64,000 nucleotides of DNA from Desulfobacter sp. (lineage in GTDB: Bacteria > Desulfobacterota > Desulfobacteria > Desulfobacterales > Desulfobacteraceae): positions 511,501 through 575,500 of the forward strand of contig CP054838.1 of NCBI GenBank assembly GCA_028768545.1, given 5' to 3'. The notes below the pieces were generated by a model, which was not told where the DNA came from, ran no database searches, and worked only from the letters and a program-made list of their open reading frames with translations. Both the position numbers and the translations under genes were made by a program. Below, one piece after another: positions 1 to 7,845 of this stretch (positions are counted from its first letter, which is position 1; the number at the start of each line of letters is the position of its first letter).

Positions 1-33
1 GTTGAGTCCGCAAAAGGCGATCATTTCCGACAT
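1..33 (-). CDS. N-terminus of a possible DUF3795 protein (runs off left edge)
   Basis: Only eleven codons are visible (MSEMIAFCGLN), preceded by a strong ribosome binding site (AAGGAGGTG at about 39-47). The opening resembles DUF3795 proteins, small cysteine-rich proteins that usually begin with M-x-x-x-I-A-[YF]-C-G-L and continue with a Cys motif. Too little is seen to be sure. A competing reading frame on the same strand starts at 172 (MKALFREVV...) and also runs off the edge without recognised identity. The binding site favours the start at 33. Confidence 0.4.
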   Translation of the reverse strand, partial: MSEMIAFCGLN

Positions 34-811
34 AAAACACCTCCTTTGTTCGATTTATAATTCTTTTAACCCGGATCTCGAGCATCTCCTGAATTTTTTC
101 AACAAACGCCTTTGGCGCCTTGTAATCCTGGTGTGAGCGCACCAGGACCACTTCACGGAACAATGCTTTCATCTCTTTTTGCGCCAGCGCTGTTTTCCCT
201 CTTATCTTCAAAGAGGCTCCAGACTCCGAAAATTATTCATCCATGGTTAAAGGCTGGCAGATTCTGAATATCACAGTTGCAAGAATTGGAAGATTTAAAC
301 CACCCACCGTTCTGAATTAAAAAGGTTGGGATCCGCCCCCCCAAATGTTAAATCCCGCGCTCTATAAGAATAGACGTGACAAACACCTGGATGTGACAAT
401 TTTCTTCACCTCTGTTCTGGGGCGGCAGAATCTCCCATTACCCTTTTTCTATTAAGGGCGGTTTTGAAGGACATGTCAAATGATTCTTTGGCAGAAACTT
501 AATTTATTAAAAGACTTCTTTTTCCTTGCATCTCCGGAGGAGAAAAGTATATGTTCAATTATCTTTACAGCAGGGCGGCGGTTTTTTTCAAATAATATTA
601 ACGCCATACAGCTGATTCATGGATTGTCCAATGGAAATGCAATACAGAGTATTGATAAAAACTTATCTTTTCAAATCTCAAAATGCCCAGAAGCAGCCGA
701 CTGTAAATAAAGGGCGTATCCGGGGATATAAAAATGATAGGCCAATGCTCAACCCATGGCTTGTTCTGGATTTTAAACACCGCTCAAGGTGATGACGAGA
801 GGAAAAAAAAG
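34..811. other. No recognised gene
   Basis: Apart from the leader of the left-edge gene, this stretch holds only short unrelated open frames (for example 480-710 on the plus strand, 76 codons) with no recognisable family, no clear binding site and no repeats. It ends at the IS6 fragment at 812, so it may be the remains of whatever stood upstream of that insertion. Confidence 0.5.
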
Positions 812-907
812 GGTTCTGTTGCAAAAAATTATTAATGTCTGATACAAGTCCGTTTTGGCACTAATTTGTTTGCAGAGAGATAGTATGAAAAATGAAAACC
901 CTTTCAA
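812..907 (+). mobile_element. IS6-family element, 5' end fragment (copy a)
   Basis: The first 96 bases are identical to the transposase-start end of the IS6 element found eight more times in the window: terminal GGTTCTGTTGCAAAAAATT, leader, the transposase ATG at 885 and its first codons. Identity stops at 907, so about 740 bp including the other end are gone. The residual frame 885-911 reads MKNENPFK and stops at a TGA overlapping the ATG of the next gene. Confidence 0.9.
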
Positions 908-1894
908 ATGAAAAAATCGTGTATCCTCATTGTTGATGACCGGCCTGAAAATCTTCTCACGCTTGAACAGGTGCTTGATTCTCCCGATCTGGATGTCATC
1001 CGGGCGGAATCCGGGCATGAAGCCTTAGAAAAGACATTGGACCATGAGTTTGCCCTTATCCTTTTAGATGTCCAGATGCCTGTGATGGACGGTTATGAAA
1101 CCGCCACCCTGTTGCGGGGCAACAAGCGGACCAAAAACATCCCCATTATCTTTGTTACGGCAGTCAACAAGGAAGAGGCCCATGTCTTCAGGGGATATGG
1201 GTCAGGGGCAGTGGATTACCTGTTCAAGCCCCTGGCAACCGATGTATTGACGTCCAAGGTAAAAATTTTTATAGAACTTCACAACCAGCGCCAGCTTCTC
1301 GAAGAAAAAACAAAGGAATTGGATGCCCGGGTGGCAGAGCTTCAAGCCCTGAAATACGAGTTGGAAGAGTCCAATGAAAAACTGCGGCAGCTCTCGTCTC
1401 TGGACGGGCTCACCGATCTGCCCAACCGACGGTTTTTCGATGAGACCCTGGTCAGGGAGTGGCAGCGGGGACGGCGGCGCAAAACCCCCTTAACCCTTAT
1501 CATTGCCGACATCGACCATTTCAAGGCCTATAACGATGCCTATGGTCATGTCATTGGGGATGATTGTCTTAAAAAAGTGGCCAAAGGCCTGGATAAAAGC
1601 ATATTAAGGGATGTGGACACCATTGCCCGGTACGGGGGGGAGGAATTTGCCGCCATCCTGCCGGAAACAGACCAGAAGGGCGGGGTTCTCATTGCCAAAC
1701 GGATGCTGACCACCATAGACAAAATGAACATCACCCATGAACATTCAGAGACAACCGACCATGTCACCATCAGCCTGGGGTTGGCCACGGTGATCCCGAA
1801 CAAAAAGACCAATGCCACCCACTTGATCCAGTCGGCAGACCAGGCATTGTACCTTGCAAAGGCCTCGGGCCGGAACGCCTTTAAGGTCAACTAA
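908..1894 (+). CDS. Receiver-GGDEF diguanylate cyclase (328 aa)
   Basis: Predicted response regulator making cyclic di-GMP from two GTP. Residues 1-125 form a CheY-like receiver: acidic pair D10/D11, phospho-acceptor D54 in LILLDVQMP, and conserved K107 in LFKP. A coiled coil (about 125-163) leads to a GGDEF domain starting at SSLDGLTDLPNRR. The active motif is GGEEF (243-247). An inhibitory I-site R-x-x-D (234-237) lies five residues upstream, so product feedback is likely. The length is normal for a PleD/WspR-like single-receiver protein and the N-terminus looks complete. The gene starts exactly at the break of a truncated IS6 end, and its ATG overlaps the stop of the residual transposase leader (ATGA), so native upstream control has probably been lost. 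Confidence 0.92.
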   Translation: MKKSCILIVDDRPENLLTLEQVLDSPDLDVIRAESGHEALEKTLDHEFALILLDVQMPVMDGYETATLLRGNKRTKNIPIIFVTAVNKEEAHVFRGYGSGAVDYLFKPLATDVLTSKVKIFIELHNQRQLLEEKTKELDARVAELQALKYELEESNEKLRQLSSLDGLTDLPNRRFFDETLVREWQRGRRRKTPLTLIIADIDHFKAYNDAYGHVIGDDCLKKVAKGLDKSILRDVDTIARYGGEEFAAILPETDQKGGVLIAKRMLTTIDKMNITHEHSETTDHVTISLGLATVIPNKKTNATHLIQSADQALYLAKASGRNAFKVN

Positions 1895-1916
1895 GCCCCA
1901 AAGGCCCTGATCCCAA

Positions 1917-2534
1917 TCAAGGCAGCAAAAAGTTAATACACCCGAGAATCATCTCTTGAAAAAAATGAATCACAGGGTTGAGCGCCCCCAGATACAACAG
2001 CCCGATAATCAGAAAAAATCCATACCGCTCAAGACGGAACAGATAATTTTGAATTCTCGGTGAAACAAACCCCATCAGAATTTTTGACCCGTCCAAAGGG
2101 GGCAGGGGAATCAAATTAAAGGCAGCCAGGATAATATTGATTCTGGCAAAATAATAAAAAAGCAGTTCCACCATACCCGAAGGGGCCAGCAGCCGATCTA
2201 TAAAAAGCGCCATAAAGGCCAAGATCATATTTGCGATAATCCCTGCAGAAGCAACCGCAATCATCCCCATCTGCCTGTCACGCAATTGGTTGAAGTTCAC
2301 CGGCACAGGCTTTGCCCAGCCAAATCCGAAAATAAAAAGCATGGTGGTGCCCACAGGGTCAAGGTGCTTGAGCGGGTTAAGGCTTAAGCGGCCCAGCCGC
2401 TTGGCTGTGGGATCACCCATGCGAAAAGCGACCCAGCCGTGGGCCAGCTCATGAAAAATAATGGCATACAAAAGCGGCACGGCAATAACAATAAAAGCCA
2501 ACGGATCTTTAATCAGCAGGTTAAGCAGGCCCAT
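1917..2534 (-). CDS. Site-2 protease family M50 zinc metallopeptidase
   Basis: Intramembrane metalloprotease of 205 aa. Zinc ligands are in H28-E-L-A-H32 within the first membrane segment, and the partner motif N140-LIPLPPLDG149 lies in a later one. Several hydrophobic segments cover most of the chain. This is the short, PDZ-less form of the family common in bacteria, which cleaves membrane-bound substrates; the substrate is unknown. A binding site (GGAGAGA) precedes the ATG. The stop lies about 20 bp from the convergent GGDEF gene. Upstream on the same strand is the stub of a CBS-domain protein, a pairing seen elsewhere for M50 proteases. Confidence 0.88.
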   Translation of the reverse strand: MGLLNLLIKDPLAFIVIAVPLLYAIIFHELAHGWVAFRMGDPTAKRLGRLSLNPLKHLDPVGTTMLFIFGFGWAKPVPVNFNQLRDRQMGMIAVASAGIIANMILAFMALFIDRLLAPSGMVELLFYYFARINIILAAFNLIPLPPLDGSKILMGFVSPRIQNYLFRLERYGFFLIIGLLYLGALNPVIHFFQEMILGCINFLLP

Positions 2535-2579
2535 TAATCTCTCCTCTACGGCAGTGTGCTAAAATGATTCCAGACATTC

Positions 2580-2707
2580 TCAATTGGCCTCGGCTTTTCT
2601 CTGATTGACCAGGCCGTCCCTTGCAAAAAGGTGAAAATAAATATCAGAAATGTACACAATGCCGATGGGTTCGCTATTCTCAATCACCGGGAGTCTGTGA
2701 TATTTAT
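2580..2707 (-). pseudogene. C-terminal stub of a CBS-domain protein, cut by IS6
   Basis: Directly left of the IS end, the minus strand reads about 42 residues ending at a TGA (2580-2582), including KYHRLPVIENSEPIGIVYI and SDIYFHLF. This is the typical second half of a CBS domain (RLPV...G-x-V-x-x-x-D). Everything N-terminal is missing because the frame runs straight into the IS6 copy at 2708, and nothing on the far side of that IS continues it. Confidence 0.8.
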
Positions 2708-3544
2708 GGTTCTGTTGCAAAAAATATTTCCAGGACAAAGAGATCGTTCAGGCGTAAAATTTACGCAGCATAAGAAAACAGATTTTCGACGAATTCTTTC
2801 TGCTTTAAAATTTCTCCCTTCCTAATATTTTTAACTTGTCCTTTTCTGATCATGTTCATAATTTCATAGCCTTTTAGCGTCCGCCAGGCAGAATGAAATG
2901 TCTTGAACCCCATACCAGCTCTGACAAGCTTTTTGATAAACCGGTGGTCTTGCTCAATAATATTGTTCAGATATTTATTCTGTCTTAGGATACAGTCCTT
3001 ATTCAGAAGCTTTTTTTCTTTCAAAGCCTTTACTGCCGGAGGATATGCAGGATTTCCGTCAACACTCAGAACCCGAGGTCTGGAGCTATTGGAAGCTCGC
3101 AGCATCTTTTTAAAAAATCGTTTGGCAGATTCCATATTACGTCTGCTGCGAAGAAGAAAATCGATGGTATTTCCACGGGAATCGACCGCTCGGTAAAGAT
3201 ACTTCATTTTCCCCCGCACCTTGATATATGTTTCATCAATACGGTAAGAATCATTTGATTGCCGCAGATACTTCCTGCTTCGCTTTTCCATTTCAGGAGC
3301 ATAGCGCTGAACCCATCGGTAAATGGTACTGTGATCCACAGACAAGCCCCGTTCTTGCATCATCTCTTCCAGATTCCTGTAACTCAGTTGATATCTCAGA
3401 TACCAGCGAACATTCAACAGGATGATTTCTTTTTCATAATGACGCCACTTGAAAGGGTTTTCATTTTTCATACTATCTCTCTGCAAACAAATTAGTGCCA
3501 AAACGGACTTGTATCAGACATTAATAATTTTTTGCAACAGAACC
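2708..3544 (-). mobile_element. IS6-family insertion sequence, full length (copy b)
   Basis: 837 bp bounded by an inverted repeat GGTTCTGTTGCAAAAAAT at both ends, carrying one transposase on the minus strand. The 8 bases outside each end (atatttat and ctttattt) do not match, so there is no target duplication. A truncated CBS gene abuts the left end. Confidence 0.95.
2761..3471 (-). CDS. IS6-family DDE transposase (copy b)
   Basis: 236 aa from the ATG of MKNENPFKWR. An N-terminal HTH region (about 25-60) is followed by the DDE core: D79 (RIDETY), D138 (SVDGNPAY) and E173 (IIEQDH), with K180 seven residues after the Glu. The D-34-E spacing is the IS6/IS26 signature. This copy looks intact. A longer in-frame start ten codons upstream exists, but this ATG follows a GAGAGA-type site and is shared by all copies. 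Confidence 0.93.
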   Translation of the reverse strand: MKNENPFKWRHYEKEIILLNVRWYLRYQLSYRNLEEMMQERGLSVDHSTIYRWVQRYAPEMEKRSRKYLRQSNDSYRIDETYIKVRGKMKYLYRAVDSRGNTIDFLLRSRRNMESAKRFFKKMLRASNSSRPRVLSVDGNPAYPPAVKALKEKKLLNKDCILRQNKYLNNIIEQDHRFIKKLVRAGMGFKTFHSAWRTLKGYEIMNMIRKGQVKNIRKGEILKQKEFVENLFSYAA

Positions 3545-3936
3545 CTTTATTTTTTCAAAAATTTGTTCCATGACCAATATTCAATAAGATTTTGTGTGAG
3601 TGTGTATAGCCTCTATAGGGTTTTTACTATGAAAAATCAATACTTTTGCCAAAAAAGGAAGTAATTTAACGATATTTAACCAAAAACCCATGGCTGGATC
3701 CCGAATATCAGCCGCCCGAGGACAGAGGGCTCATTTTAGCCGAATCTGTTTAGGGTCTTGGCAAAAAGGAAAAAACTTGATTTCAAGCCAGATATTTTCA
3801 ATAAAAAGACAGAATTTTCCATTTTGCAAAGTTTGAGTTCAACCAAATCCAATGTTAAAATTTGCACTCCCATGCCTTAACCTGATATAGGATAATAAAC
3901 ACTCTTGCCATCATCAATAATTTAGGGACCTTTGCC
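3545..3936. other. Intergenic region, no recognised gene
   Basis: AT-rich stretch between the IS and the ferritin-like gene with no plausible coding frame. A weak promoter-like pair (TTGCAC, 18-bp spacer, TATAGG) lies about 50-85 bases before the ATG at 3937. Nothing else is evident. Confidence 0.5.
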
Positions 3937-4416
3937 ATGTTTACCCTGAACGATCTCTTTGATATTGCCCTTAAGATGGAAGAAAACGGAAAAGCCGTGT
4001 ATTGCCGGGCCATGAAAAAAACAGAAAAAAAAGACCTTCAAACCCTGCTCAAATGGATGGCCGATGAGGAAGACTCCCACCGGTCCTGGTTTCAGGATCA
4101 AAAAAGACGCCTGCCCAAAGATGGGGGAGACCTTGAGGTCATGCTTCCCGATGTATTAAAAGAGATGATGGGGGAAAATACCCTTTCCCTGGACGAGGTG
4201 GCTTTTTCAAAGATCAATACCCAGGCGCAGATGATCAAAACCTTTATTATGTTTGAAAATGACACCATCCTGTTTTACGAGTTTTTAGAGACCTTTATTG
4301 AGTCCGGCAGCAGCCGGGAAGGACTCAATAAAATTATCCAGGAAGAGACCGCCCATGTTGAAAAACTCAATACCATGATCGAGTCGGTTCAGGATCTCCC
4401 CATTGAAAACACATAG
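3937..4416 (+). CDS. Ferritin-like (rubrerythrin-type) di-iron protein
   Basis: 159 aa, all-helical four-helix-bundle type. Putative iron ligands fall in four helices: ...MEENGKAVY (first Glu), DEEDSHRSWF (E-x-x-H), FENDTILFYEF (Glu), and EETAHVEKL (E-x-x-H). These are the two E-x-x-H pairs of the rubrerythrin erythrin domain. The C-terminal rubredoxin domain of classical rubrerythrin is absent, so it depends on an external electron donor if it is a peroxidase. Such proteins protect anaerobes against peroxide. It stands 50 bp upstream of selO in the same direction, and the two may share a redox-stress role. Confidence 0.85.
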   Translation: MFTLNDLFDIALKMEENGKAVYCRAMKKTEKKDLQTLLKWMADEEDSHRSWFQDQKRRLPKDGGDLEVMLPDVLKEMMGENTLSLDEVAFSKINTQAQMIKTFIMFENDTILFYEFLETFIESGSSREGLNKIIQEETAHVEKLNTMIESVQDLPIENT

Positions 4417-4466
4417 ATGGATGCTTATAGTGTTAGGTAAACCTAAAATAAATTCGAGGAAATGCC

Positions 4467-6062
4467 ATGACACCCCATCCCTTGCCCGTTTTTTTTCAAG
4501 GCTTAAATTTTGACAATTCCTTTACCCGCTCGCTGCCCCGGGACCCTGAGCCGAATAATTTCATCCGCCAGGTCAGGGGGGCATGTTATTCAAGCGTTCT
4601 GCCCAGCGCCGTAGAGTCTCCGGTTCTGGCGGCCGTTTCCAGGGAAGGGGCCGACCTCATCGACCTGGACAAGGTTGCCATAACATCCAAAGAGTTTACC
4701 CAAATATTTTCAGGAAACCGTGTCCTGCCCGGCATGGACCCCTTTGCCATGTGCTATGGCGGCCACCAATTCGGAAGCTGGGCAGGACAGCTGGGCGACG
4801 GCCGGGCCATCAACCTTGGAGAGGTTATAAACAGGGCAGGACAACGGTGGATGATCCAGCTCAAAGGGGCCGGGCCCACCCCCTATTCCAGGCGTGCCGA
4901 CGGCCGGGCTGTGCTCAGGTCTTCGGTCAGGGAATTTTTATGTTCCGAGGCCATGTTTCACCTGGGGGTGCCCACCACCCGGGCCTTGAGCCTGGTCCTG
5001 ACCGGACAAGCAGTGGAGCGGGACATGTTCTATGACGGCCATCCCAAACAGGAACCCGGAGCTGTGGTCACCAGATTATCCCCCTCGTTCACCCGTTTCG
5101 GCAATTTTGAAATCCTGGCATCCAGAGGGGAGTCTGACCTGCTCCGGCAATTCATGGATTATACCATTGAAATTGATTTTCCCCATCTTACTCCCAAAGA
5201 TTATGACGCCTGGTTCAGGGAAATCTGCCACAGCACCATGAACATGGTTCTCCATTGGATGCGGGTGGGGTTTGTCCACGGGGTCATGAATACGGACAAT
5301 ATGTCTGTTCTGGGGTTGACCATTGACTACGGCCCTTACGGATGGCTGGAAAACTATGATCCGGACTGGACCCCCAACACCACAGATGCCCAGACCCGGC
5401 GGTACGCCTTTAAACACCAGCCCGGAATTGCCGTGTGGAACCTGATCCGCCTTGCCCAGGCCATTGCTTTGGTCATGGCGGACCCGGCCCCCTTGGAAGA
5501 GGCCCTTTCCGACCATTCCGCCTCTTTTACGAAAAAATGGCAAAAGATGATGGCAGAAAAATTAGGACTCCAATATGATCCCCATACAGATCCTGCCATG
5601 ATCACGGCCCTGACAGACCTGCTCAAAAGTGTTGAAACCGACTACACCCTTTTTTTCCGGAACCTTGCCCGGTTTGACCCTGATAAAAAAAGTGACAAAG
5701 ACCAGCTCCCCGGGTTTTGGCGTTCCAGCCTTTACCTGCCTGACCGGGCAGATAAACATTATCTGGAACAGGTTTTTGCCTGGTTAAAGATTTACGGACA
5801 GCGGCTGAAAAAAGAAAAGATCCCCCCAAAAATTCGGCAGAAAAAAATGAACCAAGTCAACCCCAAATATGTGCTTAGAAATTATCTGGCACAAACCGCC
5901 ATTGACCGGGCTGAACAGGGCGATTTTTCCCGGGTAAAAAAATTGCTGGATATTCTCCGTCACCCCTATGACGAACAGGATAAAAACGAAAAATTTGCCG
6001 AAAAGAGGCCGGAATGGGCCCGGCACAGGCCCGGATGTTCCATGCTTTCCTGCAGTTCATGA
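4467..6062 (+). CDS. selO: Protein adenylyltransferase SelO (YdiU family)
   Basis: 531 aa, full length for the family. This pseudokinase-fold enzyme transfers AMP from ATP to protein hydroxyls and is linked to redox homeostasis. Family landmarks are FAMCYGGHQFGSWAGQLGDG, the nucleotide-binding segment WMIQLKGAGPTPYSRRADG, SSVREFLCSEAM and the catalytic HGVMNTDNMSVLGLTIDYG segment. The C-terminus ends ...SMLSCSS, so Cys stands at the third-last position, which in animal SelO is selenocysteine. The binding site GAGGAAATGCC precedes the ATG. No interruption is seen, which is unusual in this window. Confidence 0.95.
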   Translation: MTPHPLPVFFQGLNFDNSFTRSLPRDPEPNNFIRQVRGACYSSVLPSAVESPVLAAVSREGADLIDLDKVAITSKEFTQIFSGNRVLPGMDPFAMCYGGHQFGSWAGQLGDGRAINLGEVINRAGQRWMIQLKGAGPTPYSRRADGRAVLRSSVREFLCSEAMFHLGVPTTRALSLVLTGQAVERDMFYDGHPKQEPGAVVTRLSPSFTRFGNFEILASRGESDLLRQFMDYTIEIDFPHLTPKDYDAWFREICHSTMNMVLHWMRVGFVHGVMNTDNMSVLGLTIDYGPYGWLENYDPDWTPNTTDAQTRRYAFKHQPGIAVWNLIRLAQAIALVMADPAPLEEALSDHSASFTKKWQKMMAEKLGLQYDPHTDPAMITALTDLLKSVETDYTLFFRNLARFDPDKKSDKDQLPGFWRSSLYLPDRADKHYLEQVFAWLKIYGQRLKKEKIPPKIRQKKMNQVNPKYVLRNYLAQTAIDRAEQGDFSRVKKLLDILRHPYDEQDKNEKFAEKRPEWARHRPGCSMLSCSS

Positions 6063-6096
6063 CCCGGGCAGAAAAAGGGCTTCTGCCTGAATCTGT

Positions 6097-6110
6097 CCCG
6101 GATATTTCAC
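6097..6110 (+). repeat. Dispersed CCCGNATATTTCAY motif
   Basis: Reads CCCGGATATTTCAC between selO and the convergent kinase remnant, overlapping the kinase stop. It is one of nine near-identical intergenic copies in the window. Confidence 0.6.
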
Positions 6111-6640
6111 GGCAGATCTTTTTTATCAAGTCCATCAAGGGCCCGGCGAAGGGCCATGGCCATGTCCCTGAGGGCCACAGGTTTGGTTAAAAATGCTGCA
6201 AACCCCTTTTCCAAAGCCTTTTGCTCACAAATTTTTGGATTGAATCCCGTGGATAAAATAACCGGAATCTTGGGACAAATACCCATGATTTCCCTGGCCA
6301 TTTTCTCTCCTGACATGCCAGGCATGGTCATGTCTGTGATCACCAGGTCATAATCCCCGGGACCCTGCCGGAATCGCTCAAGGGCCTGGACAGAATCTGT
6401 TTCAATGGTTACCCGGTACCCAAGCGCATTAAGCCGGCCCCGGGTGGCATCGGCCACGATAATCTCGTCATCCACCAGCAGCACATGTTCTGTTCCTCCG
6501 ACAATTGGCTCAGCCCTTGTTTTTTCCTCAGGTTCAGCCGCGGTTTTAATAACCGGGAAATATGCCTTGAAAACAGTGCCTTTTCCCGGTCGGCTTTTCA
6601 CCTGGATATCACCCCCATGATTTTTGACAATACCCTGGAC
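6107..6640 (-). pseudogene. Hybrid histidine kinase, C-terminal remnant (ATPase tail + receiver)
   Basis: The 178 codons left of the IS begin with VQGIVKNHGGDIQVKSRPGKG, the G2-box tail of a histidine-kinase ATPase domain, then TVFKAYFP. A complete receiver domain follows: HVLLVDDE with acidic pair, DLVITDMTMPG with the phospho-Asp, and LTKPV with the conserved Lys. The histidine, N-box and G1 regions are missing. The N-terminal part of what is probably the same gene stands on the other side of the IS at 7478-7667 in the same orientation. The kinase therefore appears to have lost its middle by an IS-mediated deletion. Confidence 0.88.
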
Positions 6641-7477
6641 GGTTCTGTTGCAAAAAATTATTAATGTCTGATACAAGTCCGTTTTGGCACTAATTTGTTT
6701 GCAGAGAGATAGTATGAAAAATGAAAACCCTTTCAAGTGGCGTCATTATGAAAAAGAAATCATCCTGTTGAATGTTCGCTGGTATCTGAGATATCAACTG
6801 AGTTACAGGAATCTGGAAGAGATGATGCAAGAACGGGGCTTGTCTGTGGATCACAGTACCATTTACCGATGGGTTCAGCGCTATGCTCCTGAAATGGAAA
6901 AGCGAAGCAGGAAGTATCTGCGGCAATCAAATGATTCTTACCGTATTGATGAAACATATATCAAGGTGCGGGGGAAAATGAAGTATCTTTACCGAGCGGT
7001 CGATTCCCGTGGAAATACCATCGATTTTCTTCTTCGCAGCAGACGTAATATGGAATCTGCCAAACGATTTTTTAAAAAGATGCTGCGAGCTTCCAATAGC
7101 TCCAGACCTCGGGTTCTGAGTGTTGACGGAAATCCTGCATATCCTCCGGCAGTAAAGGCTTTGAAAGAAAAAAAGCTTCTGAATAAGGACTGTATCCTAA
7201 GACAGAATAAATATCTGAACAATATTATTGAGCAAGACCACCGGTTTATCAAAAAGCTTGTCAGAGCTGGTATGGGGTTCAAGACATTTCATTCTGCCTG
7301 GCGGACGCTAAAAGGCTATGAAATTATGAACATGATCAGAAAAGGACAAGTTAAAAATATTAGGAAGGGAGAAATTTTAAAGCAGAAAGAATTCGTCGAA
7401 AATCTGTTTTCTTATGCTGCGTAAATTTTACGCCTGAACGATCTCTTTGTCCTGGAAATATTTTTTGCAACAGAACC
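6641..7477 (+). mobile_element. IS6-family insertion sequence, full length (copy c)
   Basis: 837 bp with the same terminal inverted repeats as the other copies. Flanking octamers (ccctggac left, catcccca right) differ. It sits between the two halves of a histidine kinase gene whose centre is missing. Confidence 0.95.
6714..7424 (+). CDS. IS6-family DDE transposase (copy c)
   Basis: 236 aa with the full D79, D138, E173 triad and no disruption. It is identical in protein to copies b and e as far as can be read. Confidence 0.93.
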   Translation: MKNENPFKWRHYEKEIILLNVRWYLRYQLSYRNLEEMMQERGLSVDHSTIYRWVQRYAPEMEKRSRKYLRQSNDSYRIDETYIKVRGKMKYLYRAVDSRGNTIDFLLRSRRNMESAKRFFKKMLRASNSSRPRVLSVDGNPAYPPAVKALKEKKLLNKDCILRQNKYLNNIIEQDHRFIKKLVRAGMGFKTFHSAWRTLKGYEIMNMIRKGQVKNIRKGEILKQKEFVENLFSYAA

Positions 7478-7667
7478 CATCCCCAAGATCCAAGGTGGAA
7501 TTAATGATAAACCCCACTTCAAGGGCCATGGCCATTTTACGCCGGTCCATCCGGCCCAATTGTGCTGACCGGCTGGCCTGAAGCGCCAGGGCCTGATCCA
7601 GCTGGTCCCGTGAAATCATCTCCATGCTGACCAAAAGGTCTCCTAAAAGGTGGGAACTCAGATTCAT
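7478..7667 (-). pseudogene. Sensor kinase N-terminal remnant (MshEN-like domain)
   Basis: From ATG 7667 (preceded by AGAGGAAAAGG) the frame reads about 63 codons before hitting the IS: MNLSSHLLGDLLVSMEMISR, DQLDQALALQ, then RRKMAMALEVGFIINSTLDL. The first block matches the helical type II secretion ATPase N-terminal (MshEN) fold, often a cyclic-di-GMP binding module. The second is how GAF domains of sensor kinases commonly begin. Together with 6107-6640 it represents one hybrid kinase missing GAF/PAS, HisKA and most of the ATPase domain. Confidence 0.75.
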
Positions 7668-7709
7668 AGGCCTTTTCCTCTCTTTTGAGTTCAACCCCAA
7701 GCCAAGGGC

Positions 7710-7777
7710 TTAACCCGAATATTTCATAACCTGGAGGTCAGAAACTGACAAATCAATCCGTGAAATATGCGGCTTAA
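7710..7777. repeat. Short palindromic intergenic element
   Basis: 68 bp whose ends are inverted copies: TTAACCCGAATATTTCAT on the left and the complement of TTAAGCCGCATATTTCAC on the right. Both arms contain the dispersed motif (7714-7727 and 7760-7773). The core aacctggaggtcagaaactgacaa recurs with few changes at about 26361-26384, so this is a repeat family rather than a local hairpin. Confidence 0.65.
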
Positions 7778-7845
7778 TCGCCCATCCTTTGGAGAAAGTA
7801 TTCATATAAGTCCTTGTAAAGTCAAGGGAATTACACAAATTTCGT

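Noticed and set aside
2700..3552. Target duplication for IS6 copy b
   Set aside because: Flanking octamers atatttat and ctttattt share AT-richness only; they are not identical in either orientation.
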